Positions 1 to 7,700 of a stretch of DNA of 14,027 nt are shown piece after piece. A program made the translations under genes and the position numbers. Within the stretch, counting starts at the first letter, position 1, and each line of letters starts with the position of its first letter. Origin of the DNA: Cellvibrionales bacterium UBA1963. Its GTDB lineage: Bacteria; Pseudomonadota; Gammaproteobacteria; Pseudomonadales; UBA7434. The notes under the pieces were generated by a model that was not told the DNA's origin, made no database searches, and saw only the letters and a program-made list of their open reading frames with translations. The stretch covers positions 1-14,027 of the forward strand of contig DDED01000193.1 in the NCBI GenBank assembly GCA_002336035.1, in the 5' to 3' direction.

Positions 1-675
1 AAGCTGATGTTTAGGCGCTGAATTGATCCACTCTTCGCCGCGCAGCACGTGGCTAATTTGCATGAGGTGATCATCCACCACATTAGCCAAATGATAAGTG
101 GGCATACCGTCTGATTTCAGTAATATTTGTGCATCGACCATCGACCAATCGAGCTCAATATCACCACGCAATAAATCATTTACCACGCAAGTACCCGACT
201 CTGGCACTTGCATTCGCACCACAAACGGCTGCCCGTCATTGGCCCGTTGTTGTTGTTCGGCTTGGCTTAATAATAAATCAAACGGTTTTAGTGCGCGATT
301 CTCACCGTCCGCTTTAATTTCAGCGCGCAACTCATCTAACTCTTTGGGTGTGCGGTAGCATTTAAACGCGTGACCTTGGTCAATTAATTGTTGCGCGTAC
401 TGCTGGTAAATATCACCACGCTCACTTTGCCGATAAGGACCAAAATCGCCGCCTTTATCAGGCCCTTCGTCCCAGTCGAGGCCTAACCAACGCAGCGAAT
501 CATAAATCATTTGCTCCGACTTGGCGGTGCTGCGCTGCTGGTCGGTATCTTCAATGCGCAAAATAAACTGACCGCCGTGCTGTTTCGCAAAGCAAAGATT
601 AAATAGCGCAATATAGGCTGTGCCTACATGAGGATCGCCAGTCGGTGACGGTGCAATACGTGTTCTAACAGTCAT
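1..675 (-). CDS. gltX: Glutamyl-tRNA synthetase, N-terminal 225 residues (runs off left edge)
   Basis: Charges tRNA(Glu) with glutamate in the cytoplasm, using ATP. The minus-strand frame is open without a stop from the ATG at 673-675 to the left edge. It begins MTVRTRIAPSPTGDPHVGT, the standard class I start of this family; HVGT at residues 16-19 is the HIGH-type ATP-binding signature. Further family blocks follow: LRIEDTDQ, DEGPDKGGDFGPYRQSER, and near the edge SDGMPTYHLANVVDDH and HVLRGEEWINSAPKH. The KMSKS loop and the anticodon-binding domain lie outside the window. No good Shine-Dalgarno precedes the ATG, but the start matches homologues closely. It is the last of the minus-strand genes here, separated from the lplT-like gene by 163 bases containing its own -10 box, so it is probably transcribed separately. 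Only one Cys is seen in the region where E. coli GltX binds zinc, so a zinc site is unlikely. Confidence 0.97.
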   Translation of the reverse strand, partial: MTVRTRIAPSPTGDPHVGTAYIALFNLCFAKQHGGQFILRIEDTDQQRSTAKSEQMIYDSLRWLGLDWDEGPDKGGDFGPYRQSERGDIYQQYAQQLIDQGHAFKCYRTPKELDELRAEIKADGENRALKPFDLLLSQAEQQQRANDGQPFVVRMQVPESGTCVVNDLLRGDIELDWSMVDAQILLKSDGMPTYHLANVVDDHLMQISHVLRGEEWINSAPKHQL

Positions 676-698
676 GAATTCAAGTCGTTCCAAAGCCA

Positions 699-716
699 AT
701 AATGACGTTCATTATA
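699..716 (-). promoter_or_regulatory. Putative gltX -10 box overlapped by a 17-bp palindrome
   Basis: On the minus strand a perfect TATAAT lies at 716-711, about 36 bases upstream of the gltX ATG. No convincing -35 hexamer is seen at 16-18 bases; the region is simply AT-rich. Overlapping the -10 box, positions 699-715 form ATAATGA-CGT-TCATTAT, perfect 7-bp arms around 3 bases. A dyad placed over the -10 and likely start point is a typical repressor position, but no regulator is identified. Confidence 0.45.
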
Positions 717-838
717 CGGCATTTAATTGAAAAATATTAATAACATAAGCATGGTATTTATTATCGTTGTGGAGCTTTTACTGATCAGTTAACTCACTAT
801 CAATCTTTTGAGCTCTATTTTACACCTTAAATTGTGAG

Positions 839-2095
839 TTAATTTCGACTCTCAGCGATAATATTAAAGGCTAAATAGCCGCCGGCAACGGTGGTTATCA
901 GTGCCATTAACTGTATTAAATACCGACTGTCGAGCCCCAATAAGGCCACTGCAATGGTTAACAGCAACATAAATAACATAGCAATATTCTGTAAAAAGTT
1001 ACTGCTGGCAATTAAACTTCCCAACTGTTCTGCTGGCGTATTTATTTGGAGGTAAGCATTTAATGGCACAATTAAACACGCTGAAGCCACACCCATTAAA
1101 AAATAAACACTCGCAAATGCCACTGCGGCGCTTAGCTCACTCAATGACCATAGGCACAGCGACATGCCTAAAACGCCCACTGGCACTAAACGCAATTCTG
1201 CTCGTTGGGCCGACACTCGGCCCACCACTGCTGCCCCCAAGGCCAGTCCCAAGCCAGTTGCAGCTAACACCGCCTGAATCACTGCTGTATTGTCAATTGC
1301 GGCATGAGCTTTTGCGAAGGCAGGAAAGGCAGCTAACATACCCTGTCCTACTGACCAAAATAAAGCTAAGCCCAACACCGGAAATAACCGCCGCCTCTCA
1401 GATAATAATTGATAAAGTGATTGTCGGGTTACGCGCGTCACAGTAGATGAGTCTTTCTTCAATGCCGGCTCTTCGACTGACGGGATTTTCTTCACCCAAT
1501 AAAACTGTAATGTGGCCAAACCAAATAAGACCACACCTAAAGGCCAGAGCATGGCAGTTAAGGTGTTTTTATCTATGATTAAAGAGGCATACGTAGCGTA
1601 TAAAAATTCAAAACCAATCGAAAAAACAACTGTGCCACTTAAGATGCCGCTAATCGAGGCTGCCTGTGCCCAACCGTTAGCCTCGCTGAGTCGCTGTGCG
1701 CCCCATAGTAATTTCAAGTAGGCTAGTTTTGCAGGTGAATAAAAAGCGGATTGAATCGCCATCAGTAATGTCATCAGCATGGCTGGCCAGAACCAACCAA
1801 GCGTATAAAACAAGGTAATACCCAGCGTTAAAAAAATTGATGCCGCTGCGGTTATGCGCATAATTTTAATTTTACTATGGGCATCAGCAGTTTTTGCAAC
1901 AGGCAGAACTAAACCAATGTAGGGCAGTAAAATACAGGCATTAATAATGGCCACTAAAATAATCTGCTGGCTGCCGTCGTATATTTTAAATACAATATTT
2001 TGTAAGGCAATTTTATGCCCTAAATCAATTAAGGCGTTTAAAAAAATAACACCAAAAAAAGTACGGCCGCCTGGAATCGAAAAGAAAGCTGACAC
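839..2095 (-). CDS. LplT-like major facilitator superfamily transporter (lysophospholipid flippase family)
   Basis: A 418-residue inner-membrane protein with about 10-12 hydrophobic segments and no signal peptide. It resembles E. coli LplT, which flips lysophospholipids inward for re-acylation by Aas. Shared blocks are SPAKLAYLKLL followed by LSEANGWAQAASISGILSGTV (about residues 120-155), LFPVLGLALFWSVGQG in the second half, and IVPLNAYLQ followed by SSNFLQNIAMLFMLL near the C-terminus. The N-terminal NALIDLGHKIALQNIVFK resembles the MFS half of LplT-Aas fusions, but this protein stops after the transporter domain and no acyltransferase or acyl-ACP synthetase gene is next to it. The start is GTG at 2093-2095, preceded by AAAAGG with 8 bases of spacing. 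It follows the small PA3496-like gene, with a possible terminator between them. The family assignment is good; the lysophospholipid substrate is inferred. Confidence 0.8.
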   Translation of the reverse strand: MSAFFSIPGGRTFFGVIFLNALIDLGHKIALQNIVFKIYDGSQQIILVAIINACILLPYIGLVLPVAKTADAHSKIKIMRITAAASIFLTLGITLFYTLGWFWPAMLMTLLMAIQSAFYSPAKLAYLKLLWGAQRLSEANGWAQAASISGILSGTVVFSIGFEFLYATYASLIIDKNTLTAMLWPLGVVLFGLATLQFYWVKKIPSVEEPALKKDSSTVTRVTRQSLYQLLSERRRLFPVLGLALFWSVGQGMLAAFPAFAKAHAAIDNTAVIQAVLAATGLGLALGAAVVGRVSAQRAELRLVPVGVLGMSLCLWSLSELSAAVAFASVYFLMGVASACLIVPLNAYLQINTPAEQLGSLIASSNFLQNIAMLFMLLLTIAVALLGLDSRYLIQLMALITTVAGGYLAFNIIAESRN

Positions 2096-2134
2096 GTCAA
2101 CAACCTTTTAAATGATAGATAATTAACCCTCGAT

Positions 2135-2151
2135 ACTATCACAGTGATAGT
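2135..2151. promoter_or_regulatory. 17-bp palindrome upstream of the lplT-like gene (operator candidate)
   Basis: ACTATCAC-A-GTGATAGT, perfect 8-bp arms around one base, lies 40 bases upstream of the GTG start of the transporter. On the minus strand a TATCAT hexamer (five of six to the -10 consensus) lies between the palindrome and the gene, at 2118-2113. The size and position fit a dimeric repressor or activator site. The half-site TATCAC/GTGATA recalls phage-repressor-type operators, but I cannot name the regulator. Confidence 0.4.
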
Positions 2152-2218
2152 CACTACCAATAACATGTTGAATTTTAAGAAGCCGTTTCTGATGAGCATC
2201 GTAACGGTTAAATTTAAA

Positions 2219-2260
2219 ACTTAAGGCACGTTTATTCTTATTATTTGTTGTGCCTTGAGT
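2219..2260 (-). terminator. Possible terminator after the PA3496-like gene
   Basis: Arms ACTTAAGGCAC (2219-2229) and GTGCCTTGAGT (2250-2260) form an 11-bp stem with one G-U pair and a 20-base loop. On the minus strand it begins 19 bases beyond the stop of the small gene and is followed by TTTT. The long loop and short T-tract make it a mediocre intrinsic terminator; it could instead be an mRNA-stabilising hairpin. Confidence 0.4.
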
Positions 2261-2278
2261 CTTAGGGTCTTAATGCAA

Positions 2279-2521
2279 TTAAAACCCTAGGTCATCTATT
2301 CCAAGCTGGTCTTTTAACAGTTTGACTTCAAGCTTCTCTTCTAGTCGGCGGCGTACATCCGTTGATTTGGCAAATTTAACTGATCCGCTAACCTCCTTGC
2401 CAATGCTTATATCTGTGCCCCCATCGACAATATCGTCCATATCAAGTCCGACATCATTGGCCTGATCAGTGGCACGTATTTCAGCGTTGTTAGTGGAAAT
2501 TGTAGCTACTTGTCCAGACAT
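2279..2521 (-). CDS. PA3496-like small protein of unknown function
   Basis: An 80-residue protein without signal peptide or membrane segment. The first 50 residues are acidic and low in complexity (ANDVGLDMDDIVDGGTD), probably disordered. The last 25 form a charged helix, DVRRRLEEKLEVKLLKDQLG (about 55-74), followed by an acidic tail IDDLGF. The VRRRLEE...L...LG pattern near the C-terminus is what I know from the small gammaproteobacterial family named after Pseudomonas PA3496, described in databases as a putative envelope integrity protein; its role is not established to my knowledge. I chose ATG 2519-2521 because GGGGG with a spacing of 8 bases precedes it. The frame is open upstream to 2614, but that longer start has no ribosome binding site. 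It lies downstream of aceF with a gap of over 300 bases and is probably transcribed independently. Confidence 0.6.
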   Translation of the reverse strand: MSGQVATISTNNAEIRATDQANDVGLDMDDIVDGGTDISIGKEVSGSVKFAKSTDVRRRLEEKLEVKLLKDQLGIDDLGF

Positions 2522-2561
2522 CTTTATAACCCCCAATCCTCTAAACCTAAAAAACACATCA

Positions 2562-2567
2562 ATTATA
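2562..2567 (-). promoter_or_regulatory. Candidate -10 box for the PA3496-like gene
   Basis: A perfect TATAAT on the minus strand about 40 bases upstream of the chosen ATG. The -35 region at 16-18 bases is an A-run with no TTGACA likeness, so the call rests on the -10 hexamer and its position only. Confidence 0.25.
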
Positions 2568-2672
2568 TTTATGACGCCGCTTGCATTTTTTTCAGCTGTT
2601 GTGGCATTAATCAATAGACTAGACCGTTTATTTATTAAACACCACCCATATAATAAAAAATCTACGTCTTAG

Positions 2673-2709
2673 AAAAAATTGGTTTTAAACGGGGCAAAGT
2701 CATAACCAA
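2673..2709 (-). terminator. Weak terminator-like hairpin downstream of aceEF
   Basis: TTGGTT/AACCAA arms (2704-2709 and 2679-2684) around a 19-base loop are followed on the minus strand by six Ts (2678-2673). It lies about 125 bases after the aceF stop, in the 312-base gap (2522-2833) before the PA3496-like gene. The stem has only two G-C pairs, so it is weak. Apart from this and the candidate -10 box I see nothing coding in the gap. An AAGGAGG on the plus strand near 2730 has no start codon at a usable distance. Confidence 0.3.
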
Positions 2710-2833
2710 AAGTTATTGAAGTGGGCTTGCAAGGAGGAAAGAAAGGGACTAGGCACACTCAGCAATTAATTAATTATATTCAATAAAATCAATCGTTTAT
2801 GTTTTTATGCGCCGAAATGAGTGACCCATTAAC

Positions 2834-4558
2834 TTAAAGGAGTAAACGGCGGACATCGGCCAAGATAGCCACTATTTCTGTCATGAAGCGACCGGCATCG
2901 CCGCCATTTACGGCACGGTGATCATACGATAGGGATAGCGGTAGCATTTTTCGTGGCACGAACTCCCCACCTTGAAAAACAGGTTTTATCATCAGCTTAG
3001 AGACACCAAGAATTCCGACTTCTGGTGTATTGACGATGGGAGTAAAACCCGTGCCGCCAATACCGCCTAAACTTGAAACAGTGAAACAACCGCCTTGCAT
3101 CTCATTGGGTTTCAATTTCCGAGTTTTCGCTTTATCGGCCAGCATTCTAATTTCTTCTGATAACGCCCATATGCCTTTTTTATTGACATCTCGAATCACT
3201 GGCACCATCAGTCCCGCTGGGGTGTCGACGGCCATACCAATATGAACATACTGCTTATAAATAATCGATTCACCATCAGCGGATAAAGACGCATTAAAGG
3301 CTGGGTTAGATTCCAATGCAGAAGCAACCGCTTTCATCAGAAAAGAGACCGGTGTGATTTTCACTTCACGCCGAGCCATTTCATCTTTTAGCGTCTGGCG
3401 AAAGACCTCTAGTTCAGTAATATCAGCCTCATCGAATTGTGTCACGTGCGGTACGTTTAACCAACTTCGATGCATATTTGCCGCAGTGAGTTTATGGAGT
3501 TTCGACAGCGGTTCAGTGACCGTTTCCCCAAACTGAGAAAAGTCAACAGGAGGTATTTTAGGAATGGCGCCGCCAATAGTGTCAGGTGCACTGACTAAGT
3601 TTTTCACGTAGTTATGCAGGTCGTCCTTCGCTAAGCGACCGCGAGGCCCTGAACTCTTTACTCGACTTAAATCGACGCCTAATTTTCTCGCTAATTTCCG
3701 TACCGCTGGGCCTGCGTAAACATCGGTTTTACGGCGTCGGTCAGCACCCGCTTGCAATTCGTCTTTTATTGGGTTTACTTGGGGTGTTTCGGCGTTAACG
3801 GATGAAAAAGCAACAGCCTGTGATGACGTTGGTGCAGGTTTTGGTGCAGGTTTTGGTGTTGCTGGTGTTGTTGCCGTTTTCACCGCATCGGCAGTATCAG
3901 TGGCGGCTGTCACTGCGAGTACCATCACCTCAAGATCAGCAACCTTATCACCTTCAGCCAAAGAATCGCCCTCGTTGACATGCAGGGCAGTAATGACACC
4001 ACTGGCTGGTGACGGTAATTCCATCGAGGCTTTATCCGACTCCATTAACACAATGCCATCGCCTTCCTCAATACGGTCACCGACACCCACCATTAATTCA
4101 ATGAGCTCCACTTTATCGGCGCCGCCTAAATCGGGCACAGTAACGAGCTCAATGGCGGTGGTGGGTGCGGCAACATCAGCTTGGGACGGCTCTAGTTCTG
4201 CCTGATCAGCCTGAACCAACGGCTCAATTTTTTGTTGTTCAGCTGGGTTGGCCGCCACGGGATTGTCCTCAACGGGTTCTTTGAGCACACTATCAGAGGC
4301 ATTTAATTCTCCTTTTATTTCTAACTCTAAGAGTGCATCACCCTCTTTAACCATTGCTCCCTCGACCACAGAAATAGCAGTGATCTTTCCTGCTGCTGGG
4401 CAAGGTATGTCCATTGAAGCCTTATCGGATTCGACCACGACAATTGATTCATCAACTGCGACTTCATCACCGACAGCAACCGATATCTCAATTACTTCTA
4501 CTTCGGCAGCGCCACCAAGGTCAGGAACTTTTACCGTTTGCTTTGTCAATGTACTCAT
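2834..4558 (-). CDS. aceF: Dihydrolipoyl transacetylase, pyruvate dehydrogenase E2 (two lipoyl domains)
   Basis: Core of the pyruvate dehydrogenase complex: takes the acetyl group from E1 on a lipoyl arm and passes it to CoA. The 574 residues show, in order, lipoyl domain 1 (about 5-80, lipoyl-Lys46 in ESDKAS), an acidic Pro/Ala linker, lipoyl domain 2 (about 137-212, Lys176 in ESDKAS), a PKPAPKPAP linker (about 231-245), the peripheral subunit-binding domain (about 280-318, YAGPAVRKLARKLGVDL...GPRGRLAKDDL), and the catalytic domain (about 345-574) ending in SLSYDHRAVNG. His547 is the catalytic histidine. The position usually written as Asp in DHRxxDG is Asn551, as in the Azotobacter enzyme, so it should be active. 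E. coli AceF has three lipoyl domains; two is common elsewhere. The start at ATG 4556-4558 begins MSTLTKQTVKVPDLGG; the frame extends further only to a TTG inside aceE. GAAGG sits directly against the ATG, an unusually short spacing. It follows aceE by 46 bases in one operon; no E3 (lpd) gene follows. Confidence 0.97.
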   Translation of the reverse strand: MSTLTKQTVKVPDLGGAAEVEVIEISVAVGDEVAVDESIVVVESDKASMDIPCPAAGKITAISVVEGAMVKEGDALLELEIKGELNASDSVLKEPVEDNPVAANPAEQQKIEPLVQADQAELEPSQADVAAPTTAIELVTVPDLGGADKVELIELMVGVGDRIEEGDGIVLMESDKASMELPSPASGVITALHVNEGDSLAEGDKVADLEVMVLAVTAATDTADAVKTATTPATPKPAPKPAPTSSQAVAFSSVNAETPQVNPIKDELQAGADRRRKTDVYAGPAVRKLARKLGVDLSRVKSSGPRGRLAKDDLHNYVKNLVSAPDTIGGAIPKIPPVDFSQFGETVTEPLSKLHKLTAANMHRSWLNVPHVTQFDEADITELEVFRQTLKDEMARREVKITPVSFLMKAVASALESNPAFNASLSADGESIIYKQYVHIGMAVDTPAGLMVPVIRDVNKKGIWALSEEIRMLADKAKTRKLKPNEMQGGCFTVSSLGGIGGTGFTPIVNTPEVGILGVSKLMIKPVFQGGEFVPRKMLPLSLSYDHRAVNGGDAGRFMTEIVAILADVRRLLL

Positions 4559-4604
4559 CCTTCGCTCAATAAAATAATAAAATAACCGTTGAACCAATAA
4601 CCGT

Positions 4605-7259
4605 TTAAACAGTGGTTGGATCAACCTTATCCGGTGAAATACCGTATTTCTTCAAGGCTTGATTAATCACTGATGGGGGCAATTTTCCTTCATCCACTAA
4701 AGCCGACAGCGATGAAATAACAATAAAATAGCGGTTTACTTCAAAAAAATGTCGCAATTTCGCGCGCGTATCACTTCGACCAAAACCATCAGTACCCAAG
4801 ACATTAAATCGACCCGGTACATAAGGACGCAATTGATCGGCATACAATTTCATGTAATCGGTTGCCGCTATGAAGGGACCCTCGGCCTCACTCAGCTGTT
4901 CAGTAATGTAAGGCACCCGAGGCGTTTCTTCAGGATGCAACATATTCCATCGCTGGCAAGCTAAACCATCACGACGCAATTCATTGGCACTAGTAACACT
5001 CCAAACATCGGCCGCTATCGACCAGTCATCATTAAGCAATGAAACGGCCGCTTCAAGCTCGCGTAAAATAGTCCCTGAACCCATTAGCTGGACGCGATTA
5101 GCGCTTTTAAAATTATTTTCTACCAGGCGATAGATACCCTTAATAATACCTTGCTCAACACCCACTGGCATTTCAGGATGACGGTAATTTTCATTCATTG
5201 CAGTAATATAGTAAAACTTATTTTCTTGCTTTTGGTACATACGATCAAGACCATCTTGAATAATAACGGCCATTTCAAAAGCATAAGTCGGATCATAAGA
5301 AATACAATTAGGAATAGTCGATGCCATTAAGTGGCTATGGCCATCTTGATGTTGCAAGCCCTCGCCGTTCAACGTAGTGCGACCCGATGTCGCGCCAATT
5401 AAAAATCCTCGCGCTTGGCTATCACCCGCTGCCCAAGCGAGATCACCCACTCGTTGAAAACCAAACATCGAATAGAAAATATAAAAGGGCACTAAAGGTG
5501 TGTTGTTAGTGCTGTAAGAAGTAGCTGCCGCTAACCATGCAGACATGGCACCGCTTTCATTAATACCCTCTTCTAATATTTGTCCTTTCTCGTCTTCCTT
5601 ATAGTACATAATGCCGCCAGCATCATGCGGTGTATATAGCTGGCCCTGTGACGAATAAATGCCTAGCTGTCTAAACATACCTTCCATACCAAAAGTTCTT
5701 GCCTCGTCTGGCACAATAGGCACGACACGTTCACCAATATTTTTATCTTTCACTAAGCTAGAAAGAATACGGACAAAAGCCATCGTGCTCGAGATTTCAC
5801 GTTTACCAGAGCCCTTTATTTGTGCAGAAAAAGTATCCAGTGGCGGCGTTTCTAATTGATCAAAGTTCGATCTGCGTCGAGGAATATAGCCGCCTAGTTT
5901 TTCTCGACGCTCACGCATATACGCCATTTCGGGGCTGTCAGGCGAGGGTCGATAATAAGGAACTGTCTCGAGCTCTTTATCTGACAAGGGTATATTAAAG
6001 CGATCACGAAACTGCTTTAAACTTTGAGTATCTAATTTTTTGAGTGAGTGAGTTTCGTTATTAGCCTCACCTGCTTCACCGGTACCGTAACCCTTAACCG
6101 TCTGCGCTAAGATAACCGTTGGCTGACCTGTATGCTCAACCGCCTGTGAATAAGCGGCGTATACTTTATAGGGATCATGACCACCGCGATTCAGGTTCAT
6201 GATGTCGTCATCGGATAAATCTTTGACTAGCTCCAGCAACTCTGGATACTTACCAAAGAAATGAGCGCGAGTATAAGCACCGCCATTAAACTTATAATTT
6301 TGTAACTCACCATCGCGAACCTCGTTCATTCGCTGCTGCAACAATCCTGTTTTATCTCGCTCCAACAGCGGATCCCAGCGTCGCCCCCATAATACTTTGA
6401 TAACATGCCAACCAGCACCGCGAAATACACCCTCAAGCTCTTGAACAATTTTTCCGTTACCGCGAACAGGCCCATCTAATCGCTGTAAATTACAGTTAAT
6501 TACAAAGACTAAATTATCAAGCGACTCGCGACCCGCCATGGCGATAGAACCCAGCGATTCGGGCTCATCGCACTCACCATCGCCTAAAAAACACCAGACT
6601 TTTCGATGATCGCGATGCGCTAACTCGCGTTTATCAAGGTATTTCATGACATGAGCTTGGTAAATAGCCTGTATCGGCCCTAAGCCCATCGATACCGTCG
6701 GGAACTGCCAATAATCGGGCATTAACCATGGATGGGGGTAAGACGATAAACCGTTACCATCGACTTCGCGTCGAAAATTATCAAGCTGCTCTTCAGTTAG
6801 GCGGCCTTCTAAATACGAACGGGCATAAATACCGGGCGAGATATGCCCCTGGTAATAAATAAGATCGCCCTCTTGCTGGTCATCGGCGCCTCGAAAAAAG
6901 TAGTTATAACCGACATCATAAAGCGTTGCTGCCGAGGAAAAGCTAGAGATATGACCGCCCAAGCCCTCATCATTGTCATTCGCGCGCATGACCATTGCCA
7001 GTGCATTCCAGCGAGTGATGGAGCGAATTCTTCGTTCCATAAATAAATCACCCGGCATCAGCTTTTCATTCACCGGTGAAATGGTATTCCGATAAGGTGT
7101 GGTAATAGCCGGAGGCATCGTAATATCAGCATCAATTGCGCGATCCAGAAGTTGCTGCAACAAAAAGGCTGCCCGATCTCGTCCGCTGTGATGAATAACC
7201 GACTCAATAGAATCTAACCACTCCTGGGTTTCTGACGGATCTTTGTCGTTGTCATGCAT
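4605..7259 (-). CDS. aceE: Pyruvate dehydrogenase E1 component (homodimeric type)
   Basis: Thiamine-diphosphate enzyme that decarboxylates pyruvate and acetylates the lipoyl group of AceF; cytoplasmic. At 884 residues it is almost the length of E. coli AceE (887). Visible motifs are QGHISPGIYAR (about 137-147, with the active-site His139), the thiamine-diphosphate/Mg motif starting GDGECDEPES at 226 and ending VFVINCNLQRLDGPVRGNGK, the mobile-loop region VKGYGTGEAGEANNETH, which keeps the active-site His, and the C-terminal transketolase domain ending SLSALVDEGKLPPSVINQALKKYG. The ATG at 7257-7259 has AAGGAAG 8 bases upstream, a good ribosome binding site. It is first in the aceE-aceF operon. 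The usual upstream regulator gene pdhR is absent, and I see no PdhR-type operator (ATTGGT...ACCAAT) in front. Confidence 0.98.
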   Translation of the reverse strand: MHDNDKDPSETQEWLDSIESVIHHSGRDRAAFLLQQLLDRAIDADITMPPAITTPYRNTISPVNEKLMPGDLFMERRIRSITRWNALAMVMRANDNDEGLGGHISSFSSAATLYDVGYNYFFRGADDQQEGDLIYYQGHISPGIYARSYLEGRLTEEQLDNFRREVDGNGLSSYPHPWLMPDYWQFPTVSMGLGPIQAIYQAHVMKYLDKRELAHRDHRKVWCFLGDGECDEPESLGSIAMAGRESLDNLVFVINCNLQRLDGPVRGNGKIVQELEGVFRGAGWHVIKVLWGRRWDPLLERDKTGLLQQRMNEVRDGELQNYKFNGGAYTRAHFFGKYPELLELVKDLSDDDIMNLNRGGHDPYKVYAAYSQAVEHTGQPTVILAQTVKGYGTGEAGEANNETHSLKKLDTQSLKQFRDRFNIPLSDKELETVPYYRPSPDSPEMAYMRERREKLGGYIPRRRSNFDQLETPPLDTFSAQIKGSGKREISSTMAFVRILSSLVKDKNIGERVVPIVPDEARTFGMEGMFRQLGIYSSQGQLYTPHDAGGIMYYKEDEKGQILEEGINESGAMSAWLAAATSYSTNNTPLVPFYIFYSMFGFQRVGDLAWAAGDSQARGFLIGATSGRTTLNGEGLQHQDGHSHLMASTIPNCISYDPTYAFEMAVIIQDGLDRMYQKQENKFYYITAMNENYRHPEMPVGVEQGIIKGIYRLVENNFKSANRVQLMGSGTILRELEAAVSLLNDDWSIAADVWSVTSANELRRDGLACQRWNMLHPEETPRVPYITEQLSEAEGPFIAATDYMKLYADQLRPYVPGRFNVLGTDGFGRSDTRAKLRHFFEVNRYFIVISSLSALVDEGKLPPSVINQALKKYGISPDKVDPTTV

Positions 7260-7700
7260 AACGGTACTTCCTTAACAATAGCTTAATATTTAAACGGTTT
7301 ATGCGGCGGCAACAGACTTCATCGCCCAAGACAACCCGAACGCCTGACACGTCACCCATCCACAGTGAAAAGGGAATTTTCGTTGCTTTTAACCCAATTA
7401 TTTGCATTGCGTTAAGTTTAGGGCAACTCAGCATGAGCATCCAGCCCATTTAAGACGGTCGACTTAAATTACAGCTTAAATGGGAAAAATAAACCAAATC
7501 CGTGATCAATTCGGCCGGCAATTAAAGCATGCCCGTTTTGATGGGGGTGATATTGAGTAACGGAGGTGCTTCTAACGCCGGAAGAATGCTAATCTCCGTC
7601 ATTAGAGCGATGAATGACACAAGGGATAAGACCCCATAGAAATTGATTAAGCCACTCGGATTAACAGCGGTGCAGTGATCAGAAGCCCGGTTGCCGTTGA
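7260..7700. other. 441-base gene-poor region between perM and aceE (aceE leader/promoter region)
   Basis: No convincing gene on either strand. Two short minus-strand frames (7252-7449 and 7522-7803) overlap aceE or perM, lack good ribosome binding sites and resemble no family I know. On the minus strand TTGCCG with TATTAA 18 bases later, near 7287-7316, is a weak candidate aceE promoter. The region holds the inverted repeat at 7445-7484 and a second weak dyad (ACGGAG 7560-7565 with CTCCGT 7594-7599). The length is unusual for this compact window and suggests a regulated or structured leader. Confidence 0.5.
7445..7484. repeat. 10-bp perfect inverted repeat with 20-base spacer upstream of aceE
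   Basis: CCCATTTAAG (7445-7454) and CTTAAATGGG (7475-7484) are exact reverse complements separated by 20 bases. Neither strand has a T-run after the hairpin, so it does not look like a terminator. It may be a two-half-site regulator target or an RNA hairpin in the aceEF leader, about 186 bases before the aceE start. Confidence 0.55.

Noticed and set aside
783..840. AACTCAC/GTGAGTT inverted repeat at the end of the lplT-like gene as a terminator
   Set aside because: Arms are about 37 bases apart, no T-run follows, and one arm includes the stop codon; not convincing.
2728..2750. AAGGAGG Shine-Dalgarno on the plus strand
   Set aside because: No start codon within 5-12 bases and no open frame after it.
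3833..3868. Short tandem DNA repeat in aceF
   Set aside because: It encodes the PKPAPKPAP linker between E2 domains, normal for this family.
7252..7449. 65-codon minus-strand frame ending 8 bases inside aceE
   Set aside because: Could be a leader peptide, but it has no convincing ribosome site and no sequence pattern such as repeated codons; not supported as a gene.
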